A stretch of DNA of 64,000 bases from Craspedostauros australis. Taxonomy: Eukaryota; Bacillariophyta; Bacillariophyceae; Mastogloiales; Achnanthaceae. The translations under genes and the position numbers were made by a program. Shown piece by piece: positions 41,578-52,322 of this stretch (positions are counted from its first letter, which is position 1; each line of letters starts with the position of its first letter). The stretch is from contig JAMXDE010000005.1 in assembly GCA_026770025.1 (NCBI GenBank), positions 2,480,001 to 2,544,000 of the forward strand, read 5' to 3'. The notes below the pieces were generated by a model. That model made no database searches, had not been told where the DNA came from, and saw only the letters and a program-made list of their open reading frames with translations.

Positions 41578-43953
41578 TCACCAAGCAGGAGTGGTCAAGC
41601 AGTTGACAACATCAGTGTGGCCCTCTTCTCTCGCAATGTCCACCGCAGTGTCGTCCAAGTCGGTCTTGATGCTGATATCTGCGTTGCACGATTCCACCAA
41701 ATACTTGACCACCTCCAAATGACCATTCAAACTTGCCCACCAAAGTGGAGTTCTGCCAGCGTTGTTTGTAATGTTGATTTCTGCGTTGCATGATTCCACC
41801 AAATACTTTACGACCTCCAGTCTGTCATTTAGGCTTGCAAAGTGCAGTGCAGTGCTGCAAGAATCGCCGGTTTTGATGTTGACATCGACCTTGCCTTGTT
41901 CAACCAACAACTTCACAACGTCGAGATGGCCATCGCCACCCGCGAGATGGAGCACGGTGTTGCCATCCTCGTCTTTTACGTTCAAATCAACATTTGGTGC
42001 TGCGACCAGATACTTGACAATGTCGAAGTGATGGTTGTGATATGCCTTGAAGATTGGAGTCTCCCAGTTGTTGGTCTCAGCATTGATATTGGCCTTGCCG
42101 GATTCAACCAGCTGCTTCACAACATCGAGATGGCCATCGCCACTTGCGAGATGGAGCACGGTGTTGCCATTCCTGTCTTTCACGTTCAAATTGACATTTG
42201 GTGATGCGAACAGATACTTGAAAATGTCGAAATGATTGTTGTGATGTGCCTTGTAGAGTGGAGTCTCGTATGTGTCGTTCTCAGCATTGATATTGGCCTT
42301 ACCGGATTCAACCAGTTGCTTCACAACATCGAGATGGCCATCGCGACTTGCGAGATGGAGCACGGTGTTGCCATCCTGGTTTTTTACGTTCAGATCGACA
42401 TTTGGTGCTGCGATCAGATACTTGACAATGTCGAAGTGATAGGTACGATATGCCTTGAAGATTGGAGTCTCACGGTTGTCGTTCTCAGCGTTGATATTGG
42501 CCTTGCCGGATTCAACCACCCACTTCACAACATCGAGATGGCCATCGCCACTTGCGAGATGGAGTACGGTGTTGCCATCCGTGCGTCTGAAGTTGGGATA
42601 TAGGCTGGATGTTCCGAGGAGATACTTGACAACATCGAAGTGGTTGTTGCGATATGCCTTGAAGAGCGGAGTCTTGCCCTCGTCGTTCTCAGTGTTGATA
42701 TTGGTTTTGCCGGATCCAACCAGCCACTTCACAAGATCAAGATAGCCATCGCGACTTGCGAGATGGAGAACGGTGTTGTTAGCACGGTCTTTTACGTTCA
42801 AACCAGCATTGGGTGCTGCGACCAGACACTTGACAATGTCGAAGTGATTGTTGTGATATGCCTCGAAGATTAGGGTCTCGAATTTGTCGTTCTCAGCGTT
42901 GATATTGGCTTTACCGGATTCAATCAGCCGCTTCACAACGTCGAGGTGACCATCGGCACTTGCGCAGTGAAGCAAAGTGTCGCCATTCTCGTCCTTGATA
43001 TTGATGTCCACCTGATCTGACTCCACCAACCATCTCACAACATCTAGATGACCTTTGGAATATGCAGACTGGAGAGCCGTGCCGCCAGCGTCATTCTCAA
43101 CCTGAACATTTGCCTTGCATGACTTCACCAGGTACTCGACAACATCCAAATGACCATTTCTGTAAGCAACATGAAGTGCGGTATCGCCGTCATCGTTCTG
43201 GACGTCGATATCCACAGTACGAGTCTCCATCACATACTTCAAGATATCAAGATGACCCTTCAGACACGCATCGTGGATCGCAGTATTGCCGAAATCATCC
43301 TGCACATTGATTTCCACTCCACATGATCCAACGAGGTACTCCACAACATCCAAACGCCCATGAAGACACGCGGCATGGAGGGCATTCTCCCCCTTCTCAT
43401 CTTGCATGAGAGCACTTGCAGAATATGACTCGATCAGAGTCTTCACGATGGCCGCATGTCCCTCGGTACATGCGTCGTGGAGTGCCACCTTCCCGGAGTT
43501 ATCCTGGAGGTTGACATCTGCAGCATGCGCCCCGGCTAGGTATTCCACAACGTCGACGTTGCCCTGTGCGCATGCATAGTGTAGCGCAGTCTCTCCATTC
43601 ATGGATTGGATATTGGCGTCCGCTCCGCATGACTCCATCAGCTGCTTGATCGTTTCAAGCTGGCCGTTGGAGCATGCGAGGTGGAGTGAAGTCTTGTCAC
43701 GGTGATCCTTGATCGTGTCGATGGAGGTTTGTGGAAACGCTGTCTTCCATGCGGTGAGAGTGTCCACATCTCCTTGTTCTGCGGCGCGCAGGAGATCCTG
43801 ATCGGTGATGATTGGCGGGGGTGCATCACCAGGGGTCGACTTGAGCGGAAAGAGAGACGGTGAGGCCGTGGATAGTGATGTCCGGACTTGATGGTTGTGG
43901 TTTCGCAATGGTGAGGCGAACATCACAACGAGTCGAGGGAGGATGAAGACCAT
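41578..43953 (-). CDS. Ankyrin-repeat protein with about 21 repeats
   Basis: 791 residues, ATG at 43953, one exon. The first 50 residues have a hydrophobic start (MVFILPRLVVMFAS) that could be a short targeting signal. From about residue 52 to the end the protein is continuous ankyrin repeats of 33-34 residues (G-x-T-A-L-H-x-A-C then GHLDVVEYLV). Residues 324-663 are five copies of one 68-residue double repeat (an ordinary repeat plus one reading ETPIFKAYHNNHFDIVKYL), with a partial sixth copy after it. No other domain is present. Such proteins are protein-binding scaffolds; the partner is unknown. It is unrelated in detail to the ankyrin protein at 8144-9550. Confidence 0.88.
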   Translation of the reverse strand: MVFILPRLVVMFASPLRNHNHQVRTSLSTASPSLFPLKSTPGDAPPPIITDQDLLRAAEQGDVDTLTAWKTAFPQTSIDTIKDHRDKTSLHLACSNGQLETIKQLMESCGADANIQSMNGETALHYACAQGNVDVVEYLAGAHAADVNLQDNSGKVALHDACTEGHAAIVKTLIESYSASALMQDEKGENALHAACLHGRLDVVEYLVGSCGVEINVQDDFGNTAIHDACLKGHLDILKYVMETRTVDIDVQNDDGDTALHVAYRNGHLDVVEYLVKSCKANVQVENDAGGTALQSAYSKGHLDVVRWLVESDQVDINIKDENGDTLLHCASADGHLDVVKRLIESGKANINAENDKFETLIFEAYHNNHFDIVKCLVAAPNAGLNVKDRANNTVLHLASRDGYLDLVKWLVGSGKTNINTENDEGKTPLFKAYRNNHFDVVKYLLGTSSLYPNFRRTDGNTVLHLASGDGHLDVVKWVVESGKANINAENDNRETPIFKAYRTYHFDIVKYLIAAPNVDLNVKNQDGNTVLHLASRDGHLDVVKQLVESGKANINAENDTYETPLYKAHHNNHFDIFKYLFASPNVNLNVKDRNGNTVLHLASGDGHLDVVKQLVESGKANINAETNNWETPIFKAYHNHHFDIVKYLVAAPNVDLNVKDEDGNTVLHLAGGDGHLDVVKLLVEQGKVDVNIKTGDSCSTALHFASLNDRLEVVKYLVESCNAEINITNNAGRTPLWWASLNGHLEVVKYLVESCNADISIKTDLDDTAVDIAREEGHTDVVNCLTTPAW
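41965..42984 (-). repeat. Five tandem 204-bp units inside the ankyrin gene
   Basis: Units begin at protein residues 324, 392, 460, 528 and 596, exactly 68 residues apart, and a partial one at 664. Adjacent DNA units share long near-identical words such as GCGAGATGGAGCACGGTGTT (plus strand), showing recent duplication of an ankyrin pair. Confidence 0.9.
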
Positions 43954-45154
43954 GATGGAGCTGGTATGTGTCGTAAAGGGATGACACTTGTTGTTGAGAT
44001 CAGATCAATGCGACGGGCTTGTTCGATGTGATTGAATGAGTGTTTGGCTGATCGTCGTCCCTTGATCTCATCTCTGTCTGGTTTTTTATGAAGCAATCAT
44101 CTTCTGCTTCATGGTTGGTGGGGGTGGTATCCCATGTTCTGTTTCACGCAGCGTGCATGGCATTACGTTGATTGTTGTTTCACGATGTTTGTCATTTCAC
44201 ATTGTTGCCGCGATGCCGCTCTGTGATTGCCCCATCGACCTTGGCGTCAGCGTGGGCAGCCACAGAAGGAGAAAGTGGATCGTGGGCGATGGTGTCGGAA
44301 GTCATCATTGCATTATATTATGTTCTTGTAACGTGGAAACGACCGAGGATCCTGCGAGCGTGGAATGCCGCAAAACGTCGGAGTCAGCACGAGCAGTGGG
44401 TGCTCTCTTCTTCTTGCTCTTCCTCCGCTTCGGCCTAGTGCTGTTGTGTGCAGCGTATTTCGTTTTCGTGTTTGTTTTCGTGTTTGTTACTATTGTGCTT
44501 GTCTGGTTCTTCGGCGAAAATGATCGCGTCCGCTTCGTCGATGTTCTGCAAACAACATCTTCCCCCGTTTTTCGTGTTTTTTGGCGCCAAAACCTCGTGC
44601 GCCTTCTGTCACAATCTCGATTTCAACGGATGAACGAAATTGATACTACCAAAAGTACCTTCAACCACTGACTTCCACGACCAAACCTTGGCGCCGCATG
44701 TCAGCTTGTTACGAAGTATACAGCACGGATAGTATCATGTTCTCCCATTCGGAACGGAAAACGTGACGGTTGTCGACACAATTTGCCAGGCGCAACCGTT
44801 GGGGTGACAACATCACTTCGACAATGACCTCAACACCAGGAAGAGTGCCAACACGCAACATCGGAGGCAGTTGACATCAATGCTAATCGAGACAGCGAAA
44901 CGACAGAAGCCACCACCATACAATCATAGGAGGATAGTACATCAGAGCCAAGCACTCCACATACATCCCGCATTATTTTCAAGACAAGTTATTTGACTGT
45001 TCTCTGCTGTTGGCTTCTGAGAGCAACGATCCGTTGGGAATCGCAGACCTGCTCAGACCAACACCCATAGCAATACCCGCACCACTACACCGCCTTCGTG
45101 CATAGCCACGGGCTGCGTCCTCCGCATCACGCACCGAGCGACCATACGCCCGCA
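43954..45154. promoter_or_regulatory. Divergent intergenic region, 1.2 kb
   Basis: This lies between the ankyrin gene and the membrane-protein gene. It contains a doubled TTTTCGTGTTTG at about 44462-44485. A 186-codon plus-strand frame at 44111-44671 has poor composition and a Phe/Val run made by this repeat; I do not accept it. Confidence 0.4.
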
Positions 45155-46330
45155 ATGAGCCATAACTCGTCGCAGTTGAACGCCAATCGCTTTCATCCGA
45201 GTGACGACGACGATAGCTATGAGTTCGACGACGATGACAATGATCAGGAACAGCACAGCAACTATGATGAGCAGCAAGCAGGCAGTTACGAAGGCGACGA
45301 AAACGACGAAGACAGTGACGACGACCATGAATCGCAGCAACAGACGACGAAGCACAGAGAATGGCTGTACGATCGGATCAATGGAAGGTCAAGGGTGGGA
45401 AACGGCCGACCACCTTGCTTCCTGTGCTATCCATCGCCCCTCCTGAGGTGGTGTCCCTTCGCGCTGGAGGAAAACATATTCTGCACGACGTTGGGTTGGA
45501 TCGGGTGCTTGCCGTCCAATCTGGAATCCGCCCGATCGTGCGTCATGCTGCTGGCCTTCCTGGTGGATCTCATGGGATTGGGCAGCCTCATGTTCGCCAC
45601 CATGGCCGTGTCCACATCGACGAGCCTGCTCAAACGCACGCCGTGGGTCGTGGGAGTAGTCACGACGGGAACGAACACGACAGAACTTGCGCAAGTCACC
45701 GTGCGGATCGGATTGCGGGCCATCCTGCTGCGCGATGATTCGACTGGCGATGATCGAACGGTGTTGTTCGACGAATTCTGCGATCTGACGAACGCTGGGA
45801 TCGAGCAGTACATCGACGTCGGGGATTGTTCGAAGTGCGCCGACGCGAGCCGTCAGTTCATCGTGCTGCCGTTACTGGTGGCCGTCGTGCTGTGCATACC
45901 GTCGTTGTTCAGTGACATCCTGCGCGAGTACAGCAATTACGATGTGAATTGCCAGCGGTGTTCGGCCTGGGTGACGTCGTCTATGTCCGTGGTGGGAGCG
46001 ATGGTAGCGTGGAACTCTTTTTACAACGAGTGCCTGCCGACCTTCCTTGACGAAGACACGATAATTCCTGATCCTGGCATCCAGGGGTTGGTGGGGGAAG
46101 TGCGCAGGACTTACGAGTGGGCGGATGGCATCGGGCTTTACTTCATTTACGCATCCGCGGCATTCAGGGGCGTCAGCTTCCTCACGCAGTGCTTGCTGCC
46201 CACGCCCACGATCACGCGCAATCAGATAGAGCAGGCAGAATACGAGCGGATACCGTACAGCAAGTACATGAAACATGCGTCTGAATCGATGGTCGAAGAG
46301 GAGCACAGCTACAGCGAATCCTTGAATTAG
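45155..46330 (+). CDS. Four-helix membrane protein of unknown function with acidic N-terminus
   Basis: 391 residues from the ATG at 45155 (the frame is open further upstream without an ATG). Residues 1-65 are Asp/Glu/Gln/Ser-rich (DDDDSYEFDDDDND) and surely disordered. Hydrophobic segments follow: SCVMLLAFLVDLMGLGSLMF (about 130-150), FIVLPLLVAVVLCIPSLF (about 238-255), AWVTSSMSVVGAMVAW (about 275-290) and LYFIYASAAFRGVSFL (about 345-360). A Cys pair in PPCFLCYP precedes the first helix, and a Cys-containing loop (FCDLTN, GDCSKCAD) lies between helices 1 and 2, which would put that loop outside with disulfides. The C-terminus is a short Glu/Ser tail. The layout recalls four-helix tetraspan proteins in general, but I recognise no family. 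Confidence 0.7.
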   Translation: MSHNSSQLNANRFHPSDDDDSYEFDDDDNDQEQHSNYDEQQAGSYEGDENDEDSDDDHESQQQTTKHREWLYDRINGRSRVGNGRPPCFLCYPSPLLRWCPFALEENIFCTTLGWIGCLPSNLESARSCVMLLAFLVDLMGLGSLMFATMAVSTSTSLLKRTPWVVGVVTTGTNTTELAQVTVRIGLRAILLRDDSTGDDRTVLFDEFCDLTNAGIEQYIDVGDCSKCADASRQFIVLPLLVAVVLCIPSLFSDILREYSNYDVNCQRCSAWVTSSMSVVGAMVAWNSFYNECLPTFLDEDTIIPDPGIQGLVGEVRRTYEWADGIGLYFIYASAAFRGVSFLTQCLLPTPTITRNQIEQAEYERIPYSKYMKHASESMVEEEHSYSESLN

Positions 46331-46741
46331 CATTGAACACTTGGAGGTTCATGGCATTGAGGAAGAGGAGACGAGATGAGGGTGATTTTGTGCCAAACGC
46401 GAACGTGGCGGAATTTTGTGCACGGTGCATTCGGAGAGGCGGAGAGAAAGAGAGATGTTCATGAAGTATACGTCTTTATTGCAAGTATTGTACAGTTATT
46501 GTGGTCGTGACGCTTTTGATGCTCGTCATTTCAGGGATCATCGAAGCTGCGCGTGATCTGCAGGCGTCTCTTCGCATCCACGGCAGGACAAATATAAATG
46601 GAAGAGTACAATAGTCGGCCTGCATGGCTGCAGCACAACAGCGAATCGATTTTCTGTCCCTGTCTTTCCATCCAATAGTCACTATTAATACATTCGCATG
46701 TATTTTATATTATCCTCTGACAGCATTTGTCAGCCGCTCCA
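46331..46741. other. Convergent 3' flanks
   Basis: 411 bp. TTTATT (AATAAA on the minus strand) is at about 46476-46481 and a TTTTATATTATCC stretch at about 46701-46713 follows the HSCB stop. No gene seen. Confidence 0.45.
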
Positions 46742-47431
46742 TCAGTCCTCCATCTTCTCCTTGATGGTGGCCTGGATACGAACCCAGTACTTGAGCTGAG
46801 CCGTGAACTTGAGCGCAGATGCATACTCTCCATCATCAAAGGCCTCCCGAACGTCGTTGCCAATCGCTTCGATTTGAGCTTCCGCTTGCGACAACAGCGG
46901 TCTCATTTGATTGGGTGCCGTGGATTCAATAGTCTCGCGTGCTTCCATGATGCTCATGAGGAATGCATTGCCCACAACGCTATCTGACGCCGAGGACGCC
47001 TCCTCCAAAGGATGCCCCACCAGATCGAGCAGATGCGTCGCTCGTGTGTCCGGTTCTCGCAGGACTTCGTAGGCGTTGGTGATTTGCGATGCCAGCTGTT
47101 CGATGGATTGACGTTGCTCGTTGGTTTTGTTGCTGTGCTTGTCGGGGTGGTACCGCGTCATGAGCTGTCGGTAGTTGGATTTCAATGTGGCTAGGGAGAC
47201 ATCGTACTGTCGGTCGATGCCCAACAAATGAAAGTGATCCTCGTGCTCTTCATGTTGTTGTTGCTGATACTGCTGGCCATGGCCATCATCGTCATCGTCG
47301 TCGGAATCGGAGGGCGGCAACACAACCGTTGCGGCTGGTAGCTGATCGTGGCTGGTGCCATGGAACTTCCTCATTCGTTGAAGGACCGGTCTCCTGGTTG
47401 TCCTTGCAAAGTTGGTGCACAATGACAGCAT
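46742..47431 (-). CDS. HSCB: HSCB/Jac1 mitochondrial Fe-S cluster cochaperone
   Basis: 229 residues, ATG at 47431. The start MLSLCTNFARTTRRPVLQRMRKF is Arg-rich without acids, as in mitochondrial presequences. An Asp/Gln-rich linker precedes the J domain (about 67-135), with FHLLGIDRQYDVSLATLKSNY, the HPDK signature and ITNAYEVLREPDTRATHLLDL, which is the HscB-type J domain ending. The last 80 residues are the HscB C-terminal helical domain that binds the ISCU scaffold (NAFLMSIMEARETIE; LKYWVRIQATIKEKMED). HSCB delivers loaded ISCU to mitochondrial Hsp70 for cluster transfer. The N-terminal Cys-based zinc finger of animal HSCB is absent, as in yeast Jac1. Confidence 0.92.
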   Translation of the reverse strand: MLSLCTNFARTTRRPVLQRMRKFHGTSHDQLPAATVVLPPSDSDDDDDDGHGQQYQQQQHEEHEDHFHLLGIDRQYDVSLATLKSNYRQLMTRYHPDKHSNKTNEQRQSIEQLASQITNAYEVLREPDTRATHLLDLVGHPLEEASSASDSVVGNAFLMSIMEARETIESTAPNQMRPLLSQAEAQIEAIGNDVREAFDDGEYASALKFTAQLKYWVRIQATIKEKMED

Positions 47432-49633
47432 GTTGGTGTTGCGTGCGCTGAAAGACGGAGCGTTTTGCGAGAAGAAAATCGTGTGTTGATGTTATGTGAG
47501 TATACTCTCCGGTGAGTGTTGCGCCAAGTGAAGGTGGCTGGTGCGATTGTGTGAGGCGGTGGAAGGGAATGGGTTTGGATGGGTTTGGATGGGGTGTCAG
47601 ATCCTCAAGTTGATGCGAATACGAGTGTTGGGTTTGGAAAACAGGAGAGAGCGACAACTGTGAGATGGCAACAAGAGAAACAGAGGATGGGAAGGGTAGG
47701 TGAAAACCATTGGTGTCGTGCGTGTTGATGACGTCAAAAGTGAACCACAACCATTGACTCATTCCACACTATCACGATGAATGTAGCCTGCTTTCCACAC
47801 TTGAGGACAGCGGAGGAGCAACACTCATGCTGCGGGGATATAACAGTAATCATACCCATGCTGATGCAAGGATCTATTATACGACATTGTATTACATATA
47901 ATATTGTACTATATTACCAGAGCAAAGTGCTAGCATACGCATTACACTCTCTAGTGAGAAGGAGACTGTGCCTTCTTGGAGCCATTTCCACATCCGACCA
48001 TGGAGAGTAGGGAGTGCAGCAGTTTCAACCATTCTCTTGCTCATTCCTCAGCACTCGAGCGGTCATCTGATTCTGACGGAACTGTTGGGGTGACCGGAGC
48101 ATCATACTCAAAGTTGATCAGACCACCAGAGTCTGTGCCGCGTCTTTGATTGTGCATCATTGAAGTGAATGGAGAGCAGAACACAGTCTTCTCCGATGTT
48201 CTGCGTGGACCGTTGTCATGCGATGCATGTTCATCAAAGCATGACGCAGAGTAAAGCTGTGCTCGGAATGATCATCCACGCTGAAGCGCGGTCGTGCTTC
48301 TTTTACGTCAAGCTATTGTGCTCTCGAGGGCAGTGTAATACTACAGCTTGCGTTGATGCGGCGGGAGGCATCACGGCCAATGTTGCGATGCTGTTTCGCT
48401 GCGCATTGGCTCCTGCCATGGATCTTTGCATCTCAAATTGTATCTGTGTTTTTCTGGATGGATGTGAGGATAGTCACCCACTCCATCTCATCACATGTTG
48501 CGTACTCCGTCCTGCATTCATTGTGCGATACTCCTGCGAGTAGTGTGCCATGCTGAATCAATTGAAAAGGCAACCGCAGAATCGCAATTCAAGAAGGAAG
48601 ACATGTGAGCGAAAGCTCTCTCTCATCGTGCAACACACCATTTGTGATTGGATGCGCGTACATCCTCGCACTTCCGTGCTCATACTTCCTGCGATGCAGC
48701 GCAAAGCAACCGATCGTACTCATACTAGTAGGTGCGAGTAGTACGTAGCTTGTGGAAGGTCAACCAGGACCAGCTGCCATTGAGTTTGCGCGTGCATGCT
48801 GTCGCACCACGCACATCGACGAGCCTATCCAACTATAAGACTCTACCTGAAAATCACTTCATCAATCTCGCAACACTTTTGACCGAGTCCAACATTTGAT
48901 GCCCAAGTAAAGGACGTTGGAGCCGGAGATACCGGTTGCAAATCATCAACCATCTTACGTTCATTCAATGATCGCTTTCAACATCGGGACGAGTCCGCGC
49001 ATCCGCAAGACCCACTTCACGCGAGTGTTGCCAGAAAAAGGGAACTCACCTGGTTGGTTGCACTTGGATCATGCTCATACGCAGGGTACTCTCTAGGATG
49101 GTATGTTAGCACGGGTACTGTTGTCCCATTGCATGCCATCGTCTGTTTTGCTCAGGATCTCGGTCGATCGATTGATCGATTGATCGGGAAGCACACCATT
49201 TCATCGAGATTGAAGCAGTCTCATTCTGCGATTTGTCAGCAACGTCTTTGCGTCACCTTGATCCGTTCACTTGCATCGTTGTCGTCAACGATGGGGGCAA
49301 GTCGGTGTTGTGGTTGTGGATGTTTTGTGCGATTTGATGCCAGAGTCGGTGTTGTGGGTGGTCGGTGGTAACCTTGCGAAGAGATCGCGGCGAAGAAACC
49401 CATCACATCAATCCATCACCACACGTTCACCGTTGGCCCCGAGGACACCCAACGTGCGACGACAGACACGCAGGTGTTCGAAGTTGGACTTCTACATTGA
49501 TCAAGCAGTCTAGTCTAGAGAATAGAGAGAAAGCAGACATTGCCAACTCCACCCTTCGCCCACGGCAGCACGTACATGCTTCTACCTGCTGCATGGGCCA
49601 CAAATGGAAAGCAACTGTAAAAGAATTAACGTA

Positions 49634-49668
<35 letters not shown>

Positions 49669-49835
49669 GAGTACTCCAATACCGACAAGCAGAACATTTG
49701 CATTTGTGGCGATGATTTGTTCCAAGAGGGCTGTCGAGACAGGGGAAGCAAGAAACGCGTGCTCTGTGTACACTAATACTCTGGAGAGCAGTGTTATTCC
49801 ATACTATTATAGTAGTACTTTACTTTGTACCACAC
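47432..49835. other. Gene-poor stretch of 2.4 kb
   Basis: This lies between HSCB and SDA1. It holds an AT-rich island at about 47870-47925 (repeated TATAATATTG-like words), a GATCGATTGATCGATTGATCG tandem at about 49163-49184, and a (CT)13 then GT run at 49634-49668. Frames up to 124 codons are present but overlap and resemble nothing. A small multi-exon gene or a non-coding RNA could be hidden here; I see no direct sign of one. Confidence 0.4.
49634..49668. repeat. (CT)13 followed by a GT run
   Basis: Thirteen CT units run directly into a GTGTGTGTG tract, read directly. Confidence 0.9.
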
Positions 49836-52322
49836 CTACGCCTTTCGCCTCCTCTTCTTCGCGTCATGGCCGCCGCCCTTGACTGTGTTGCCTCGCTTCT
49901 CTGACAATCCGCCCTTGCCACGCCCCTTCGAGCGTGCGTTTCTGCTGTTCTTGCTCATGAGGAAATTCTTCTTTCGCGTCTTCTCAATGTTCGTGGATCC
50001 GCCGGCTCGGTCCTTGGATTCGAATTTCTCACGCCCGGAGATGATCTTCTTGATCTTCTCGGCCTTGGACATGCGCTTTTTCTTTGCGATCGCCATGATT
50101 TCGGTTGGGTTGACAGCACCAGCGATACGAATGTCATCGTCGCTGCCATCAGAGAAGTAATCGCTATCCTCGTCGCTGAGATCATCAAACTGCTCGCCAC
50201 GTGCGATTGCCCGCTTCCGGCGTGCGGCCTCTCGGGGATCGCGCTTGGCGCGTTCCTCGCGTTCCACCAGCTTCCTCATGCGCTCAAAGTCGGCAGCAGA
50301 GAAGATGCGTGTGGAAGACACGTTGAGCCGCAACTTCTCACGTTCAGCGGTCGTCATTTTGCTCAGATCCACAGCATTGCCTTCCTCGTCCACATACTCC
50401 ACAAGGTCAGGAGCTTCGTCATCGGAATCGGAATCATTGTCGTCGTCGTCATCGAACTCCATAACTTCCTCTTCTTCCTCTTCACTGTTTTCAGCGGCTT
50501 CCTCTCCATCAGAACCGTCTTCATCTTCATCTTCATTGTCCTCATCCTCACCTTCGTCATCACCGCCTCTATTGGCTGCGCGTTGGGCGCGCAGCTGCTT
50601 CTTCTTTTTGCGCATGACGGCCTTGTTGGTTTCGTACTCGATGAGCAGATCTGCACCAGCCACACCGGCCGCAGCCTTGCGTTCTCCGTACCGCATGGGC
50701 TTAATCTTGGCCTTGTGCAACGCGGATCCCTTGAGGCCACGATCTTTGCCTGCCAAAAGCGTGGGGAAGGTTTCCCGTATGAAGTTCGTCCAACCTTTGC
50801 CGGCGATAGACACGGATCGGTCCCTGTGATTTGAGTACGCCGCAAGGTCACGCGCGAAGGCTTCGACATCGAGCACGGTGCTGCCGGAACTCTCCTGGCT
50901 CTCCTCGATGGATAGGGAGGATGGCACGCGTCCGCAAATCGCGCGGCAGGCGTTGATGCCGACCGCCATCTGTTCCTCCGAACACCGCTCCGTGATGAAG
51001 TTGTGCGCGATGGTTTTGAGGATGCCGTACACTTCGTCTGGGGGAACGTGCTCGTGGCATGCCTGCACCGTGTAGGCCAGCACGGCCGTGACATCCCGCT
51101 GGTGTCCGCCCATGTACTTTTGCAGGAAGGGGTAGAGGTTGAGGAGCAAGAGCTCGTGATTCCCCACCAACCGCGTGACGAAGTTCATCATGAGCAGTTT
51201 GATGCGGTACGGAATGGATTTGGGCGCCTTCAGCCGCTTGAGCATCGCCTCCGCAAGGCCCTGCGGATCTCGCAGCAGTTCGATGGCTGGGTAGAGGTGC
51301 TTGGCGGCTTCGACGCCGGCATCGTCGCGCAGTTCGATCCATTCGTCGGTGTACTCGCGCTTGTTCTGATGGCGCTTTCGGTTCTTGAGCTGCCTCTCTA
51401 CGCGGCGTTGGCGGTTGTTGGTCTTTTTGGAGAATCGGTGGAAGTTGATCTTTTGGTTGGCATCCCACTCTTCGTCATCCTCGCGCCTGCTGTCCTCGGC
51501 CATCTTCTCTTCGATGTTGAGGAAGAAGCGAATGGCCCTGGCCATGACGGTCGTGTTCTTCGAGATGGAGGCAGATGCGAGGATCGCCACGGTGCGGTCA
51601 TCCGTCCAAACCTGACGACGGTACAGCTCGCAGGCCATGTCGGTGGCGCGCTTGGCCGCAATGTCGGTGGCGGCTTCATCTCCGGCACCTTCCTGCCCGT
51701 GGTTGCTGACGACGCGATGCAGGTACGACTGGATCGCCCTGTTGACCTTGTCCTCGCGCTTGCCCTTCTTGTTGATGTTGCGGATGTCGTTGACCATGTG
51801 CTTGTACAGTAGCTCCCTGAGGGCCTTGTCATGCACCACCGCCATCAATCGGAAGAACAACTCCATCAGCCTGAGCGGCTCGATGGCGCCTTTGTTTCGC
51901 ATCAAGATCAACGCTGACACGCAGGCCTTGCGCACTTCCTTGTGCAGCTGCAGGGCGTTGGTGGGCATTGTCATTTGCACGGACTTGTGCGCTGCCTTGG
52001 AGGCTGCCGACACGCCATCCTCGCCGTCGGTGGTGCCCGTCAGCAGGGCGATCAGCATGACCGCGATGCGCTCCGACTCCTCCCCCTTGTACGACGACGA
52101 GCTGACGGCCGCCGCGAACTGAATCAGCTCCACTAGCCTCGGCGATGGGGAGTGCGGGGACAGCTTCAGGATGCCGCATTCGGAGTCCAACCGACGCGCC
52201 TGCGCATCGTAATCCTCCCTGTAACTTGCGGGATCTCGCTTGCACAAGTTCTGCAGCTGCGACAGCTTCAGCGTCACATCCACCTTGGTGCCCGCGCCGG
52301 TTGCCGTGCCGGATCCGCCCAT
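49836..52322 (-). CDS. SDA1: SDA1, 60S ribosomal subunit biogenesis and export factor
   Basis: 828 residues, ATG at 52322, single exon, close to yeast Sda1 in length. The N-terminal helical domain starts with LKLSQLQNLCKRDPASYREDYDAQ and has SPRLVELIQFAA, RMVLIL-type core helices and LRELLYKHMVNDIRNINKK. The middle carries FFLNIEEKMAEDS, NRKRHQ, PAIELLRDPQGLAE and FVTRLVGNHELLLLNLYPFLQKY, a strongly conserved SDA1 segment. KAKIKPMRYGERK, a very acidic stretch at about 590-640 (Asp/Glu runs) and the SDA1 C-terminal motif (ADFERMRKLVEREERAK) follow, ending in a Lys/Arg-rich tail (KKRRRKA) for nucleolar targeting. SDA1 acts in late nuclear pre-60S maturation and export. Confidence 0.95.
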   Translation of the reverse strand: MGGSGTATGAGTKVDVTLKLSQLQNLCKRDPASYREDYDAQARRLDSECGILKLSPHSPSPRLVELIQFAAAVSSSSYKGEESERIAVMLIALLTGTTDGEDGVSAASKAAHKSVQMTMPTNALQLHKEVRKACVSALILMRNKGAIEPLRLMELFFRLMAVVHDKALRELLYKHMVNDIRNINKKGKREDKVNRAIQSYLHRVVSNHGQEGAGDEAATDIAAKRATDMACELYRRQVWTDDRTVAILASASISKNTTVMARAIRFFLNIEEKMAEDSRREDDEEWDANQKINFHRFSKKTNNRQRRVERQLKNRKRHQNKREYTDEWIELRDDAGVEAAKHLYPAIELLRDPQGLAEAMLKRLKAPKSIPYRIKLLMMNFVTRLVGNHELLLLNLYPFLQKYMGGHQRDVTAVLAYTVQACHEHVPPDEVYGILKTIAHNFITERCSEEQMAVGINACRAICGRVPSSLSIEESQESSGSTVLDVEAFARDLAAYSNHRDRSVSIAGKGWTNFIRETFPTLLAGKDRGLKGSALHKAKIKPMRYGERKAAAGVAGADLLIEYETNKAVMRKKKKQLRAQRAANRGGDDEGEDEDNEDEDEDGSDGEEAAENSEEEEEEVMEFDDDDDNDSDSDDEAPDLVEYVDEEGNAVDLSKMTTAEREKLRLNVSSTRIFSAADFERMRKLVEREERAKRDPREAARRKRAIARGEQFDDLSDEDSDYFSDGSDDDIRIAGAVNPTEIMAIAKKKRMSKAEKIKKIISGREKFESKDRAGGSTNIEKTRKKNFLMSKNSRNARSKGRGKGGLSEKRGNTVKGGGHDAKKRRRKA

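Noticed and set aside
44111-44671. 186-codon frame with a Phe/Val run, possible membrane protein
   Set aside because: The hydrophobic run comes from a doubled TTTTCGTGTTTG; the remainder has no protein-like pattern.
2250-52322. Idea that EMG1, ZNHIT3 and SDA1 form a ribosome-biogenesis cluster
   Set aside because: They are separated by many unrelated genes and tens of kilobases; chance is sufficient.
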